A stretch of DNA of 64,000 nucleotides from CAVWSM01 sp963798505. GTDB lineage: Bacteria; Actinomycetota; Actinomycetes; Jiangellales; Jiangellaceae. The stretch is taken from NCBI GenBank assembly GCA_963798505.1, contig CAWCTX010000008.1, forward strand, positions 103,458 to 167,457, read 5' to 3'. The position numbers were made by a program, and so were the translations under genes. Below, piece after piece: positions 19,910 to 29,125 of the stretch. A model generated the notes under the pieces. It did not search any database. It had not been told where the DNA came from and was given only the letters and a program-made list of their open reading frames with translations. Every line of letters starts with the position of its first letter. Position 1 is the stretch's first letter.

Positions 19910-20004
19910 CGCTGGGGCGCCCCAGCGTTGCCGGAGCAACGGATTTGCGCCCCTTGGCCCGGGATACGCTCGTCGCTGGGGCGCCCCAGCGTTGCCGGAG
20001 CAAC
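19910..20004. repeat. Two direct copies of a 31-bp repeat containing an 18-bp palindrome
   Basis: Copies at 19910-19940 and 19974-20004 are identical over 31 bp. Each begins with the perfect palindrome CGCTGGGGCGCCCCAGCG and ends TTGCCGGAGCAAC. Similarity extends about 17 bp further (GATTTGCGCCCCTTGG versus TAATCCGCCCCTTGG), so the unit is about 48 bp with a 64-bp period. They lie between the globin stop and the guaB1 start, both genes running the same way, and could form hairpins that terminate or insulate transcription. Confidence 0.85.
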
Positions 20005-20063
20005 CGTAATCCGCCCCTTGGCGCGCCGCCCCGCCTTGAGCTCGAGCGCGTACTTTCGTATCC

Positions 20064-21500
20064 GTGAAATTCCTCAACGACATCGAGCCCCCGCACGAAC
20101 TCACCTACGAGGACGTGTTCATGGTGCCGAGCCGGTCGGCCGTCGAGTCGCGGTTCGACGTCGACCTGTCCACCGCTGACGGCACGGGCACCACGATCCC
20201 GATCGTCGTCGCCAACATGACGGCGGTCGCAGGCAAGCGGATGGCCGAGACCGTCGCGCGCCGCGGCGGCCTGACGATCCTTCCCCAGGACATCCCGAGC
20301 GAGGTCGTGGCCGACGTCGTCACCTGGGTCAAGTCACGAGACCTCGTGTACGACACCCCGGTCACGCTCGGCCCGCACGAGACCGTCGGACACGCGCTCG
20401 CGCTCCTGCCCAAGCGGGCGCACGGCGCGCTGGTCGTGGTCGAGGCCGGCCGACCGGTCGGCATCGTGACCGAGGCCGACTGCGCCGACGTCGACCGGTT
20501 CACGCAGGTGCAGGGCACCATGTCGCGGGACCTGCTCACGTTGCATCAAGGGACGACGCCGCGCGAGGCCTACGACACGCTCACCGCGGCCCACCGCAAG
20601 CTCGCGCCTGTCGTGGACGACGCCGGGCGGCTCGTCGGCATCATCACCCGCACGCAGGCGCTGCGCGCCACGATCTACTCGCCGGCCGTCGACGCTGCCG
20701 GGCAGCTGCGCGTCGGCGCCGCGGTTGGCGTCAACGGCGACGTCAAGGGCAAGGCGCGGGCGCTGCTCGAGGCCGGCATCGACATCCTCGTCGTCGATAC
20801 TGCGCACGGCCACCAGGACAAGATGCTCGCCGCCCTGGACGCCGTACGCGCCGCCAACCCGGCCATCCCCGTCGCCGCCGGCAACGTCGTGACCGCCGCC
20901 GGGGTCCGCCACCTGGTCAACGCCGGAGCCGACATCGTCAAGGTCGGCGTCGGCCCCGGTGCGATGTGCACGACTCGCATGATGACCGGGGTGGGCCGCC
21001 CGCAGTTCTCCGCCGTCGTGGAGTGCGCGATCGAGGCACGCCGGCTCGACCGGCACGTGTGGGCGGACGGCGGCGTACGGCACCCGCGCGACGTCGCGCT
21101 CGGCCTCGCGGCCGGCGCCTCCAACGTGATGATCGGCTCGTGGTTCGCGGGCACGTACGAGTCGCCCGGCGACGTGCACGTCGACGGCGAGGGCCGGCAA
21201 TACAAGGAGAGCTTCGGCATGGCCTCGGCACGGGCCGTTCGCCACCGCACAGCGGCCGACTCGTCGTTCGACCGGGCCCGCAAGGCGCTCTATGAGGAGG
21301 GCATCTCCTCGGCGCGCATGTACCTCGACCCGTTGCAGCCCAGCGTCGAGGACCTCATCGACCAGATCGCGTCGGGCGTGCGTTCGGCGTGCACCTACAC
21401 CGGCGCGAGCACTCTCGCCGAGTTCCACGAGCGCGCCGTCGTCGGGGTGCAGAGCGCGTCGGGTTACGCGGAGGGCCGCCCGCTGTTCGCCAGCTGGTGA
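20064..21500 (+). CDS. guaB1: GuaB1 family IMP dehydrogenase/GMP reductase
   Basis: A 478-residue (beta/alpha)8 enzyme with an inserted pair of CBS domains (about 95-205: HALALLPKRAHGALVVVEAG; LAPVVDDAGRLVGIITRTQ). The catalytic loop Cys is Cys302 in VGVGPGAMCTTRMMTG. The phosphate- and substrate-binding region ADGGVRHPRDVALGLAAGA and the flap with GSWFAGTYESPGD follow. GuaB1 proteins are paralogues of the main IMP dehydrogenase, and in mycobacteria this type was shown to act as GMP reductase in purine salvage. Purine-nucleotide control through the CBS pair is likely. The GTG start at 20064 (first residues KFLNDIEPPHELTYEDV) matches the family length. Confidence 0.93.
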   Translation: MKFLNDIEPPHELTYEDVFMVPSRSAVESRFDVDLSTADGTGTTIPIVVANMTAVAGKRMAETVARRGGLTILPQDIPSEVVADVVTWVKSRDLVYDTPVTLGPHETVGHALALLPKRAHGALVVVEAGRPVGIVTEADCADVDRFTQVQGTMSRDLLTLHQGTTPREAYDTLTAAHRKLAPVVDDAGRLVGIITRTQALRATIYSPAVDAAGQLRVGAAVGVNGDVKGKARALLEAGIDILVVDTAHGHQDKMLAALDAVRAANPAIPVAAGNVVTAAGVRHLVNAGADIVKVGVGPGAMCTTRMMTGVGRPQFSAVVECAIEARRLDRHVWADGGVRHPRDVALGLAAGASNVMIGSWFAGTYESPGDVHVDGEGRQYKESFGMASARAVRHRTAADSSFDRARKALYEEGISSARMYLDPLQPSVEDLIDQIASGVRSACTYTGASTLAEFHERAVVGVQSASGYAEGRPLFASW

Positions 21501-21524
21501 CGCGGCCCGCCTCCCCTGTTCCGT

Positions 21525-21585
21525 GTTGATCATGGCGAAGGTGTGATCATCTTTGATGAATGATCACGTCTTGGCCATGATCAAA
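21525..21585. repeat. 61-bp dispersed palindrome, copy 2
   Basis: Arms GTTGATCATGG (21525-21535) and CCATGATCAA (21575-21584), with nested TGATCA motifs, match the element at 3097-3157 in length, arm sequence and internal layout. The loop sequence differs. This copy lies between convergent genes (guaB1 and the hypothetical at 21601), where it could act as a bidirectional terminator. Confidence 0.8.
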
Positions 21586-21600
21586 CTGTCGTCACTTGAC

Positions 21601-22245
21601 TCAGCCGATGAGCAGGTCGAGCGCGGAGCCCGTACGGGCCATCGCGACGCCGTAGGGCGCGTCGACCCGGCGCCAGCGGCCGGCCTCGAGCACGCGGACA
21701 TCTCCGCCTTCACCCTCGCCGCCGAGAAAGCTGTAGGACTCGGCGGCATGCAGCAATCGCACGGCGACCCCTGACACCTCTCGGTCCCAGATGTCCGCCG
21801 CGATCGACTCGAGCACCGCCCGAGTCCGGTCACCGTCGGGTACGCCATCGACCCGGCGGCGGAACTCGGCAACCCCGTCGGCCACCACGCGTCGCGCCTC
21901 GGCCACCGGCATCGTCGCGGTCGGCTGCCAGCCCGACAGCGGCGGCAGCGCGCCGGTCCAGCGCAGCGCCGGCACGGGCGGCGGCAGCTCCACGCGCCCG
22001 TCGCGTGACGCGCTCGCGCGGGCCGCGAGCGTCCCGGCTTCCACCACCTCGTCGACCTCGGCGACCGCTGCGAGCCTGAGGGCCCGCATGACGAGCACGT
22101 CGAACGAGCTGTGCGCAAAGCAGGCGAGCGCTGTGCCATGCGTGACCACGCGGACGACGGCGTCCGCGTCGTCTCTGTTGATTCGCGCCGCGAACGTGCC
22201 GATGTCGGCCGCGCTCCCGGGGTGCGCGAGCTGCACGACGGTCAC
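21601..22245 (-). CDS. Conserved actinobacterial protein of unknown function
   Basis: A 214-residue soluble protein beginning MTVVQLAHPGSAADIGTFAA and containing GTALACFAHSSFDVLVMRAL, PPPVPALRWTGALPPLSGW and REVSGVAVRLLHAAESYSFL. I recognise no domain. Its start overlaps the stop of the thioesterase gene (22242-22245, GTGA), and the pair recurs next to ettA and globin genes in actinomycetes, as far as I recall. That suggests a coupled housekeeping role. The composition is Ala/Val/Arg-rich with no membrane segments. Confidence 0.75.
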   Translation of the reverse strand: MTVVQLAHPGSAADIGTFAARINRDDADAVVRVVTHGTALACFAHSSFDVLVMRALRLAAVAEVDEVVEAGTLAARASASRDGRVELPPPVPALRWTGALPPLSGWQPTATMPVAEARRVVADGVAEFRRRVDGVPDGDRTRAVLESIAADIWDREVSGVAVRLLHAAESYSFLGGEGEGGDVRVLEAGRWRRVDAPYGVAMARTGSALDLLIG

Positions 22246-23123
22246 GCGGGTGCCTCGAGGTAGGCCGCCAGCAGCTCACGCTCATGCTCGCCGAGTCGGC
22301 GGGGCCTGCCTTCGCGCAGGTTGAAGGCAACGTGCGTGGACGTGCCGAGTGCGAAGACGGCGTCGGCGTCGCGCACCTCGTAGGCGAGCGTGTACGACGC
22401 CGATCCGATCGCGACAACCCAGACCTCGACGACCAGCGGCTCGATCCGGAACGGCACCGGCCGCTTGTACTCGATGGACTGATGCCCGACCAGGGTCGCC
22501 TCGTGCGCGTCCAGCAACGGCATGTCCGTGGCGTGGGCGAGGTCGATGCGGGCCTCCTGGAAGAAGGTCAGGAAGACCGTGTTGTTGACATGCTTGTACG
22601 CATCGAGGTCGTCCCACCGGACCGGGCAGAGATAGGCGTGCCGCTTGCCTGGCCCGCCTGTCGTGTGCGGCACCTGGCGCGCAGCTGGGCTGTCCGGCTC
22701 GAGGTAGCGCTCCAGTACGACCCGTTCCTCCGGCTGCACGCGACGCGGCCGCTCCGCCACGAGGTCGTACGGAACCAATCGCGTCGCGGCGACCGCGTAC
22801 ACCGTGCGCGCCCCGTCGTCGGCGACGTCGACGATCTCGTACCCCAGCTCGAACTGTGACGCGCGCACCGACCGCACCCAGGTCTCGACACGGACGGGCG
22901 CCGGCCGGAGGTGCAACGGGTTGCGGTACTCGATCTCATGCGCCGCCACGACGATGCCGTCCACCAGTCGCTCGGCGCCGTGCTGCACCGCGTGGACGAA
23001 CAGCATGTCGACGCGGGCCTCCTGCAGATAGCGGAGGAACACCGCGTTGTTGACGTGCTGGTAGGCGTCGAGGTCGGCCCAGCGCATGCCGTGATGGCTG
23101 ATGTGGCGCGTCACAAGGGCCAT
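22242..23123 (-). CDS. Acyl-CoA thioesterase with two hotdog domains
   Basis: A 293-residue protein built of two 4-hydroxybenzoyl-CoA thioesterase-like hotdog halves. The first, about 1-140, has MRWADLDAYQHVNNAVFLRY. The second, about 155-290, has VRWDDLDAYKHVNNTVFLTF. In each, the Asp of the D-x-D-A-Y-x-H-V-N-N motif is the expected catalytic residue. It would hydrolyse acyl-CoA thioesters in the cytoplasm; the substrate is not known. It is followed by the overlapping hypothetical at 21601-22245. In this genome it is separated from ettA by an ankyrin/vapBC insertion. Confidence 0.92.
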   Translation of the reverse strand: MALVTRHISHHGMRWADLDAYQHVNNAVFLRYLQEARVDMLFVHAVQHGAERLVDGIVVAAHEIEYRNPLHLRPAPVRVETWVRSVRASQFELGYEIVDVADDGARTVYAVAATRLVPYDLVAERPRRVQPEERVVLERYLEPDSPAARQVPHTTGGPGKRHAYLCPVRWDDLDAYKHVNNTVFLTFFQEARIDLAHATDMPLLDAHEATLVGHQSIEYKRPVPFRIEPLVVEVWVVAIGSASYTLAYEVRDADAVFALGTSTHVAFNLREGRPRRLGEHERELLAAYLEAPA

Positions 23124-23430
23124 CCTCGCAGCCTGTGAATTCGAGAGGCATGATGGCTGTTGTGCTGAAGCTGCCGTGGGCGGCCACTGACCCGCTCATC
23201 GTGACTTCGGCGCCGTCGTACGAGCATCAGGACTGGGTCACCGGTCTAGCCGCGCTCGTTACGCAACGCGTGCCCAGACGGTCTCGGGGTTCTCGTGGCG
23301 CCCTCCGATGTCATCTTCGACGTTTGTGTCGGGCGAGTGGGCGGTCGCGCTCACGAGTCCGCGAGCGGCTGGGTCACGGAGGACTAACCCGCCCGCGATG
23401 CCTCGGCGTATAGGCGGCAGGATCGTCGGC

Positions 23431-24169
23431 ATGGTGACCATCAGCACCGAGGATCCTGTCGCCCTCGCCGCGGTTTCTGCGATCCACGCCGGCGATGTGG
23501 CGGCGCTACGAACGCTGCTGGCAGACAACCCTGATCTTGCAACCGCCCGGCTGGGTGACGACGAGCCGCGCGGCATGACGCGGTCTTTGCTCCACGTCGC
23601 GACCGATTGGCCGGGCCACTTCCCCAACGGCGCGCAGACGGTCGCGGCGCTGGTGGAGGCGGGTGCAGACGTCAACGCGCGGTTCACCGGCCCGCACACC
23701 GAGACGCCGCTGCACTGGGCGGCGAGCAGTGACGACGTCGACGTGCTCGATGCCCTTCTCGATGCCGGCGCCGACATCGAAGCTCCTGGGTCTGTACTGG
23801 GCGGCGGCGCTCCCCATGCCGACGCCGTCGGGTTCGCGCAGTGGAACGCAGCCCGGCGGCTAGTCGAGCGCGGCGCCACCATTGGGCTCTGGGATGCCGC
23901 GGCACTCGGGCTGATGGATCGCATCGAGGACTTCTTCGCCTCCGAATACCACCGGAGAGGCCGAGATCGACCGAGCATTCTGGGGCGCCTGCCACGGCGG
24001 CCAACGAGAGGCGGCTCAGTACCTGCTCGACCGCGGGGCCGACCTCAACTGGATCCCGACCTGGGAGAACCTAACCCCCCTGGACGCCGCGGAACGCAAC
24101 GGCTTCAACGACGTGGGCGACTGGTTGCGCAGCCTCGGCGCCCGGTCGGCGCGACCGCCGGACTCGTGA
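23431..24169 (+). CDS. Ankyrin-repeat protein (one frameshift near 23948)
   Basis: About 245 residues. It begins MVTISTEDPVALAAVSAIHA. At least four ankyrin-type helical hairpins can be read: GDVAALRTLLADNPDLATAR, AALVEAGADVNARFTGPHTE, TPLHWAASSDDVDVLDALLD and AGADIEAPGS. After FFASE the frame changes (an extra base near 23948) and continues TTGEAEIDRAFWGACHGGQR, EAAQYLLDRGADLNW and TPLDAAERNGFNDVGDWL to the stop at 24169. Such proteins are cytoplasmic and mediate protein contacts. The gene opposes its neighbours and, with the vapBC pair, breaks the thioesterase-ettA linkage, so it may have been acquired. Confidence 0.75.
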
Positions 24170-24182
24170 CTGCGCACGCGGC

Positions 24183-24603
24183 CTAGATCGTTCCTGGATC
24201 TGCCACCCAGGCAGTAGCAAGGTCCGAAGCTTCAGCGACGATTTCGAAGTCACGGTCATAGTGGAGCAGGGTCAAGCCCGAAAGCTCCGCGATCGCAGCC
24301 AGCATGAGGTCCACGACCCCGGCGCTTCGGTGGGTGCCCCGTTCAGTCAGGCTCTGCTGAACTCGGCGTGCACGAGCAAGAGTGGCGTCAGGGACTGGGG
24401 CCCAGCTGAACAATCTGCCTGATCTGCTCGGTCATTTGCAGCCGGTCCGCAAGAGAGCGCGCCGAGTAGAGCAGTTCGATCTCGGTGATGTCGCATATGG
24501 CGACAACACCCTGCGCGAGATGATCCCGCCACCGTTCTCGGACAGAGTCAACGACGAGAATGCGAGTTGCGGCCGAAGTGTCGACGAGATGAGTGATGCT
24601 CAC
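24183..24603 (-). CDS. vapC: VapC-type PIN-domain toxin (one frameshift near 24412)
   Basis: RNase toxin of a type II toxin-antitoxin pair. The PIN fold can be followed from MSITHLVDTSAATRILV (first acidic residue in LVDTS) through ITEIELLYSAR. A one-base frame change near 24412 then leads to LFSWAPVPDATLARARRVQQ, SAGVVDLMLAAIAELSGL (third acidic residue) and LLHYDRDFEIVAEASDLATA. The four expected PIN acidic residues are present across the two frames. The start overlaps the antitoxin stop (ATGA at 24600-24603). The toxin would be inactive if the indel is real; a sequence error is equally possible. Confidence 0.82.
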
Positions 24604-24812
24604 CGGTAGTTCCGCTTGTCGAGCAGAACATCGACGTCGAAGGCACCTTCCTCACCCATCTCGACGAGCCGATCGAGGGCTCGCAGCCGCTTTCGCCGTT
24701 GAGTGACTTCGAGAAGCGCAGCGTTGACGGTGTCCTTCTTGGTCTTGGTCCCGAGCAGCGCACTCGCCTCCGCGAGCACGTCGTCGTCGACCTCGACGAG
24801 AAGCTTGGACAC
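24600..24812 (-). CDS. vapB: VapB-type antitoxin
   Basis: A 70-residue antitoxin (GTG start with GGGAGGT upstream). The N-terminal MSKLLVEVDDDVLAEASALL and following TKTKKDTVNAALLEVTQRRK form a ribbon-helix-helix DNA-binding domain, and the C-terminal FDVDVLLDKRNYR is the toxin-binding tail, a common VapB ending. It is coupled to vapC by a four-base overlap. Autorepression through the AT-rich repeats immediately upstream (24835-24861) is likely. Confidence 0.85.
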   Translation of the reverse strand: MSKLLVEVDDDVLAEASALLGTKTKKDTVNAALLEVTQRRKRLRALDRLVEMGEEGAFDVDVLLDKRNYR

Positions 24813-24834
24813 GAGGACCTCCCGGCATGGACGT

Positions 24835-24861
24835 GATATCCCCCAACGATATACCGATATC
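24835..24861. promoter_or_regulatory. Probable vapBC operator/promoter
   Basis: Directly upstream of the vapB start are GATATC (24835-24840) and two CGATAT units (24847-24852 and 24855-24860), unusually AT-rich for this DNA. They overlap where a -10 element would fall. Ribbon-helix-helix antitoxins typically bind such repeated half-sites to autorepress. Related CGATAT dyads precede the Doc-type pair and the PadR gene. Confidence 0.4.
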
Positions 24862-24951
24862 TCGCTGCCGAGATGTGACAGTCGAGTTCATGCGACAGTG
24901 CGACATCCGCGGCGTGATGACGCCGCAGTTGTCTCATGATCCAAGGATGAC

Positions 24952-26624
<1,673 letters not shown>

Positions 26625-26709
26625 GCCTTCGAGGGTATCTGGCGAGCCCGCTCTCGCCCCGAATCCCCGTCGGCGGCGACCGTGATCGGCGACAGCGACG
26701 CTCCCTATG

Positions 26710-26729
26710 GCCGGCCACGGCTGGCCGGC
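26710..26729 (-). terminator. Hairpin directly after ssb
   Basis: GCCGGCCA (26710-26717) and TGGCCGGC (26722-26729) form a perfect 8-bp GC-rich stem with a 4-base loop, immediately after the ssb stop on the minus strand. There is no T-tract, as is common for actinobacterial terminators. Confidence 0.45.
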
Positions 26730-26730
26730 G

Positions 26731-27249
26731 TCACGCGGCGCGGAAGGGAGCGTGCTCCGCGGGATCCGTCGGCGCCGACTCCGCCCACGCCGGCTCATCG
26801 TCCACGGCGGTCTTGTCGATCGCCGCTTCGTCCTGCTCGGTCTGCACAGCGTCCGGGTCCTCGACGCGATCGCGCTCCCGGCTGCGGGCGGACTGCGAAC
26901 GTACGAACATGCCCGTGCCGCGATTGAGGTCACACCCGACGTACGTCGCGTGCACCTCGTAGTCCGTGACGTTGATCCCGTCGTTGCGGGTCCACTCTTT
27001 GGACTCCAGCCGGCCCTCGATGATGACTGGCTGGCCGATCTTCAACGAGATCCCCACGTTCTGCGCAAGCTGCCGCCAGCAGGCAACAGAGATGTAGGTC
27101 GTCTTCAGGTCCTGCCAGACGCCGTGCTCGTCTCGCTTGCGTGGCGTGGCCGCCACCCGGAAGCTGGCCACCGGCCCCCGAGCGGTTGCCTTGAACGAGA
27201 CGTCCGTTGCCACGTTGCCGGTGATGAACACCCGCATCCCTTGCTGCAT
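26731..27249 (-). CDS. ssb: Single-stranded DNA-binding protein
   Basis: A 172-residue SSB. The OB-fold core at about 1-115 reads MQQGMRVFITGNVATDVSFK, VASFRVAATPRKRDEHGVW, LKTTYISVACWRQLAQNVGI, KIGQPVIIEGRLESKEW and YEVHATYVGCDLNRG. The acidic/proline C-terminal tail lacks the classical DDDIPF ending (it finishes ESAPTDPAEHAPFRAA), so this may be a paralogue of the replicative SSB, such as one expressed in development or competence. The ATG at 27249 was chosen because GGAGGG sits six bases upstream, rather than the longer frame. Its neighbours are ettA downstream and two GTPases upstream. Confidence 0.9.
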   Translation of the reverse strand: MQQGMRVFITGNVATDVSFKATARGPVASFRVAATPRKRDEHGVWQDLKTTYISVACWRQLAQNVGISLKIGQPVIIEGRLESKEWTRNDGINVTDYEVHATYVGCDLNRGTGMFVRSQSARSRERDRVEDPDAVQTEQDEAAIDKTAVDDEPAWAESAPTDPAEHAPFRAA

Positions 27250-27442
27250 GAGGCCCTCCGATTCCCGCCTCGGCACACCCGAAGCCGTCGGTCGCGCGGC
27301 ACTGTGCCGCCGTTGATAACGAGGCTCCCGGGCGTATGACCCGTTGGACAGGCACAACCGTCAGCCTGTGGACGACGAGCCGGCACGGACATCGGATGTG
27401 GACAACCGACGCAGCTGGTCTACTGCGAGCCACCGCAAGGCT

Positions 27443-27507
27443 TTCCCCTGCACCGCTAGGGCTACAAGCCTGGCCCTGCGGGGAAGGCCCTGCTACTCGT
27501 GATCATT
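27443..27507. repeat. Imperfect palindromic repeat, second family, copy 1
   Basis: Arms around GGCTTTCCCCTGCACCGCTA (left) and GCGGGGAAGGCCCTGCTACT (right) are imperfect inverse complements, ending in CGTGATCATTC. The same layout (TTTCCCTGCA ... CTAGG ... CCCTGCT ... TCATTC) recurs at 38814-38902. It lies just after the stop of the GTPase gene on the minus strand and before the ssb start. The remaining bases between 27250 and 27442 hold no gene I can support. Confidence 0.6.
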
Positions 27508-27514
27508 CGCCTCC

Positions 27515-29125
27515 TCAGCGCGCGCGGTCCAGCTCCGCCCGCAACTCATGAAAGACCGCCAGCTCAGCCGTCACCGGCTCGACGACAACCTCGCCGGCGA
27601 CGTGGCGCACAGCAGCCCGCAGCTGCTTCTCCGCACGCGCAGCCGCCCGACGCGCACCGACCTTCGCCCACCAGCGCGACAGCAACGACACCACCACGCC
27701 GAGCACCAGCCCCCCGAGCAACAACAGCGTCGGCAGCGGTACGACCCCGACGGACGGTGGCTCGAGGTCGGGAAGCTGCAACCAGGCCAGCACCGCCAGC
27801 ACGCCCAGCCACACCACTCCCGCCAACAGAGCGCCCAACGCCAGCCACTGCAACGCCCCGATGAGCCGCCACCACCGAGGGACCCGTGACGTGTCGATGT
27901 CGGCCGCGACCACCGCCTGGTCGAGCCGGTCGGGCAGCCGCCGCTCGGCATCCCGCGCGACCGCACGCACCGACTCGACCGTGCTTTCCGGCGCCCCGCG
28001 CGCCGCCCCATCACCAAGCACCCGCACAGCTGTGGCCGCCGCGGCCCGCGCCGCTGGTGTGGGCGCCGGCAGCGACGACCGTACGAGCTCGGCGGGCACT
28101 TGCTTCCGGTCGATTCGCAACCGCCGCAACGGATCTGGACGCAGCCGCGAAAGCCACCGCGTCACCGGCCACCCGGTGGCCTGACGACTCCGCAACAGGT
28201 ACGAGTGCCGCACCGCGTCGACGACGGCCGGCACTCCGGCCGAGTCGGCGAGCGCAACGACGAGCCGCTCACGGTCGGCATCGCGCACGCCCGACGGCAA
28301 CGCCCCGTCAACCGACGAGCGCAGACCAGCAGCAACCCCAGCGACGTCCGCGGTGGTCCGCGCATCCGCGGCACGCCGGTCTCGGACCACCTCCTCCAGG
28401 CGACTGCGGAGCTCCGGCACTCCCTCACCCGACGTTGCCGACGTCGCCAAGACCGGGATGTCCGGCAGCCCGTCCTCCGAAAGCAATCCGCGCAGGTCGT
28501 CAAGGCATCGCTTGCGTTCGCGCTCGGGCAACCGGTCGATCTGGTTGAGCACGACCATGACCACGTCGGAGTGCTCCGACAGTGGCTTCAAGTAGCGCGT
28601 GTGCAGCACATCGTCGGCGTACTTCTGCGGGTCGACCACCCAGACGAGTAGGTCCACGAGCGCCACGACTCGATCTACCTCCAGCCGGTGCGCCACCTCG
28701 GTCGAGTCGTGGTCCGGCAGATCCAGGAGTACGAGCCCACGCAGCGCTTCCTGCGATTCGCGATCGAGCGGCGACTCACGCACGACCTGGTGCCGCGACG
28801 GCACGCCCAACCAGTCGAGCAGCTCCCCCGCGCCCTCCGCTCCCCAGATGCACGCGAGCGGCTCCCCGGTCGTCGGTCTCCGCGCCCCGACCTTGGCCAG
28901 GCCGAGCCCCGCAACCGCGTTGAACAGCGAGGACTTCCCGCTGCCAGTCGCCCCGGCGAAGGCGACCACCGTGTGCTCGCCAGACAGCGCGCTTCGCCGA
29001 CCCGCACGGTCGAGGACGCGTTGCGCATCCTCGACCAGGCCCGCGGGCAGCCGACCCGAAGCGAGTTCCACCGCGCGGTGCAGCGCCTTGAGCCGAGCAC
29101 TCAGGTCGGGCCGGCGACCGATCAC
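27515..29125 (-). CDS. Dynamin-like/YfjP-type GTPase with C-terminal membrane anchor
   Basis: A 536-residue P-loop GTPase. G1 is AFAGATGSGKSSLFNAV at about 53-69. The T of ARRPTTGEPL is a likely G2, G3 is LDLPDHDST at about 128-136, and G4 is NQID at about 188. A helical middle region follows, then two membrane helices at about 430-490 (LGALLAGVVWLGVLAVLAWL and VPLPTLLLLGGLVLGVVVSL) and a short helical tail. This membrane-anchored dynamin-superfamily layout suggests action on the inner membrane, in division or membrane repair. Its start overlaps the stop of the upstream GTPase (ATGA, 29122-29125), so the two are obligate partners, probably forming a heteromer. Confidence 0.88.
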   Translation of the reverse strand: MIGRRPDLSARLKALHRAVELASGRLPAGLVEDAQRVLDRAGRRSALSGEHTVVAFAGATGSGKSSLFNAVAGLGLAKVGARRPTTGEPLACIWGAEGAGELLDWLGVPSRHQVVRESPLDRESQEALRGLVLLDLPDHDSTEVAHRLEVDRVVALVDLLVWVVDPQKYADDVLHTRYLKPLSEHSDVVMVVLNQIDRLPERERKRCLDDLRGLLSEDGLPDIPVLATSATSGEGVPELRSRLEEVVRDRRAADARTTADVAGVAAGLRSSVDGALPSGVRDADRERLVVALADSAGVPAVVDAVRHSYLLRSRQATGWPVTRWLSRLRPDPLRRLRIDRKQVPAELVRSSLPAPTPAARAAAATAVRVLGDGAARGAPESTVESVRAVARDAERRLPDRLDQAVVAADIDTSRVPRWWRLIGALQWLALGALLAGVVWLGVLAVLAWLQLPDLEPPSVGVVPLPTLLLLGGLVLGVVVSLLSRWWAKVGARRAAARAEKQLRAAVRHVAGEVVVEPVTAELAVFHELRAELDRAR

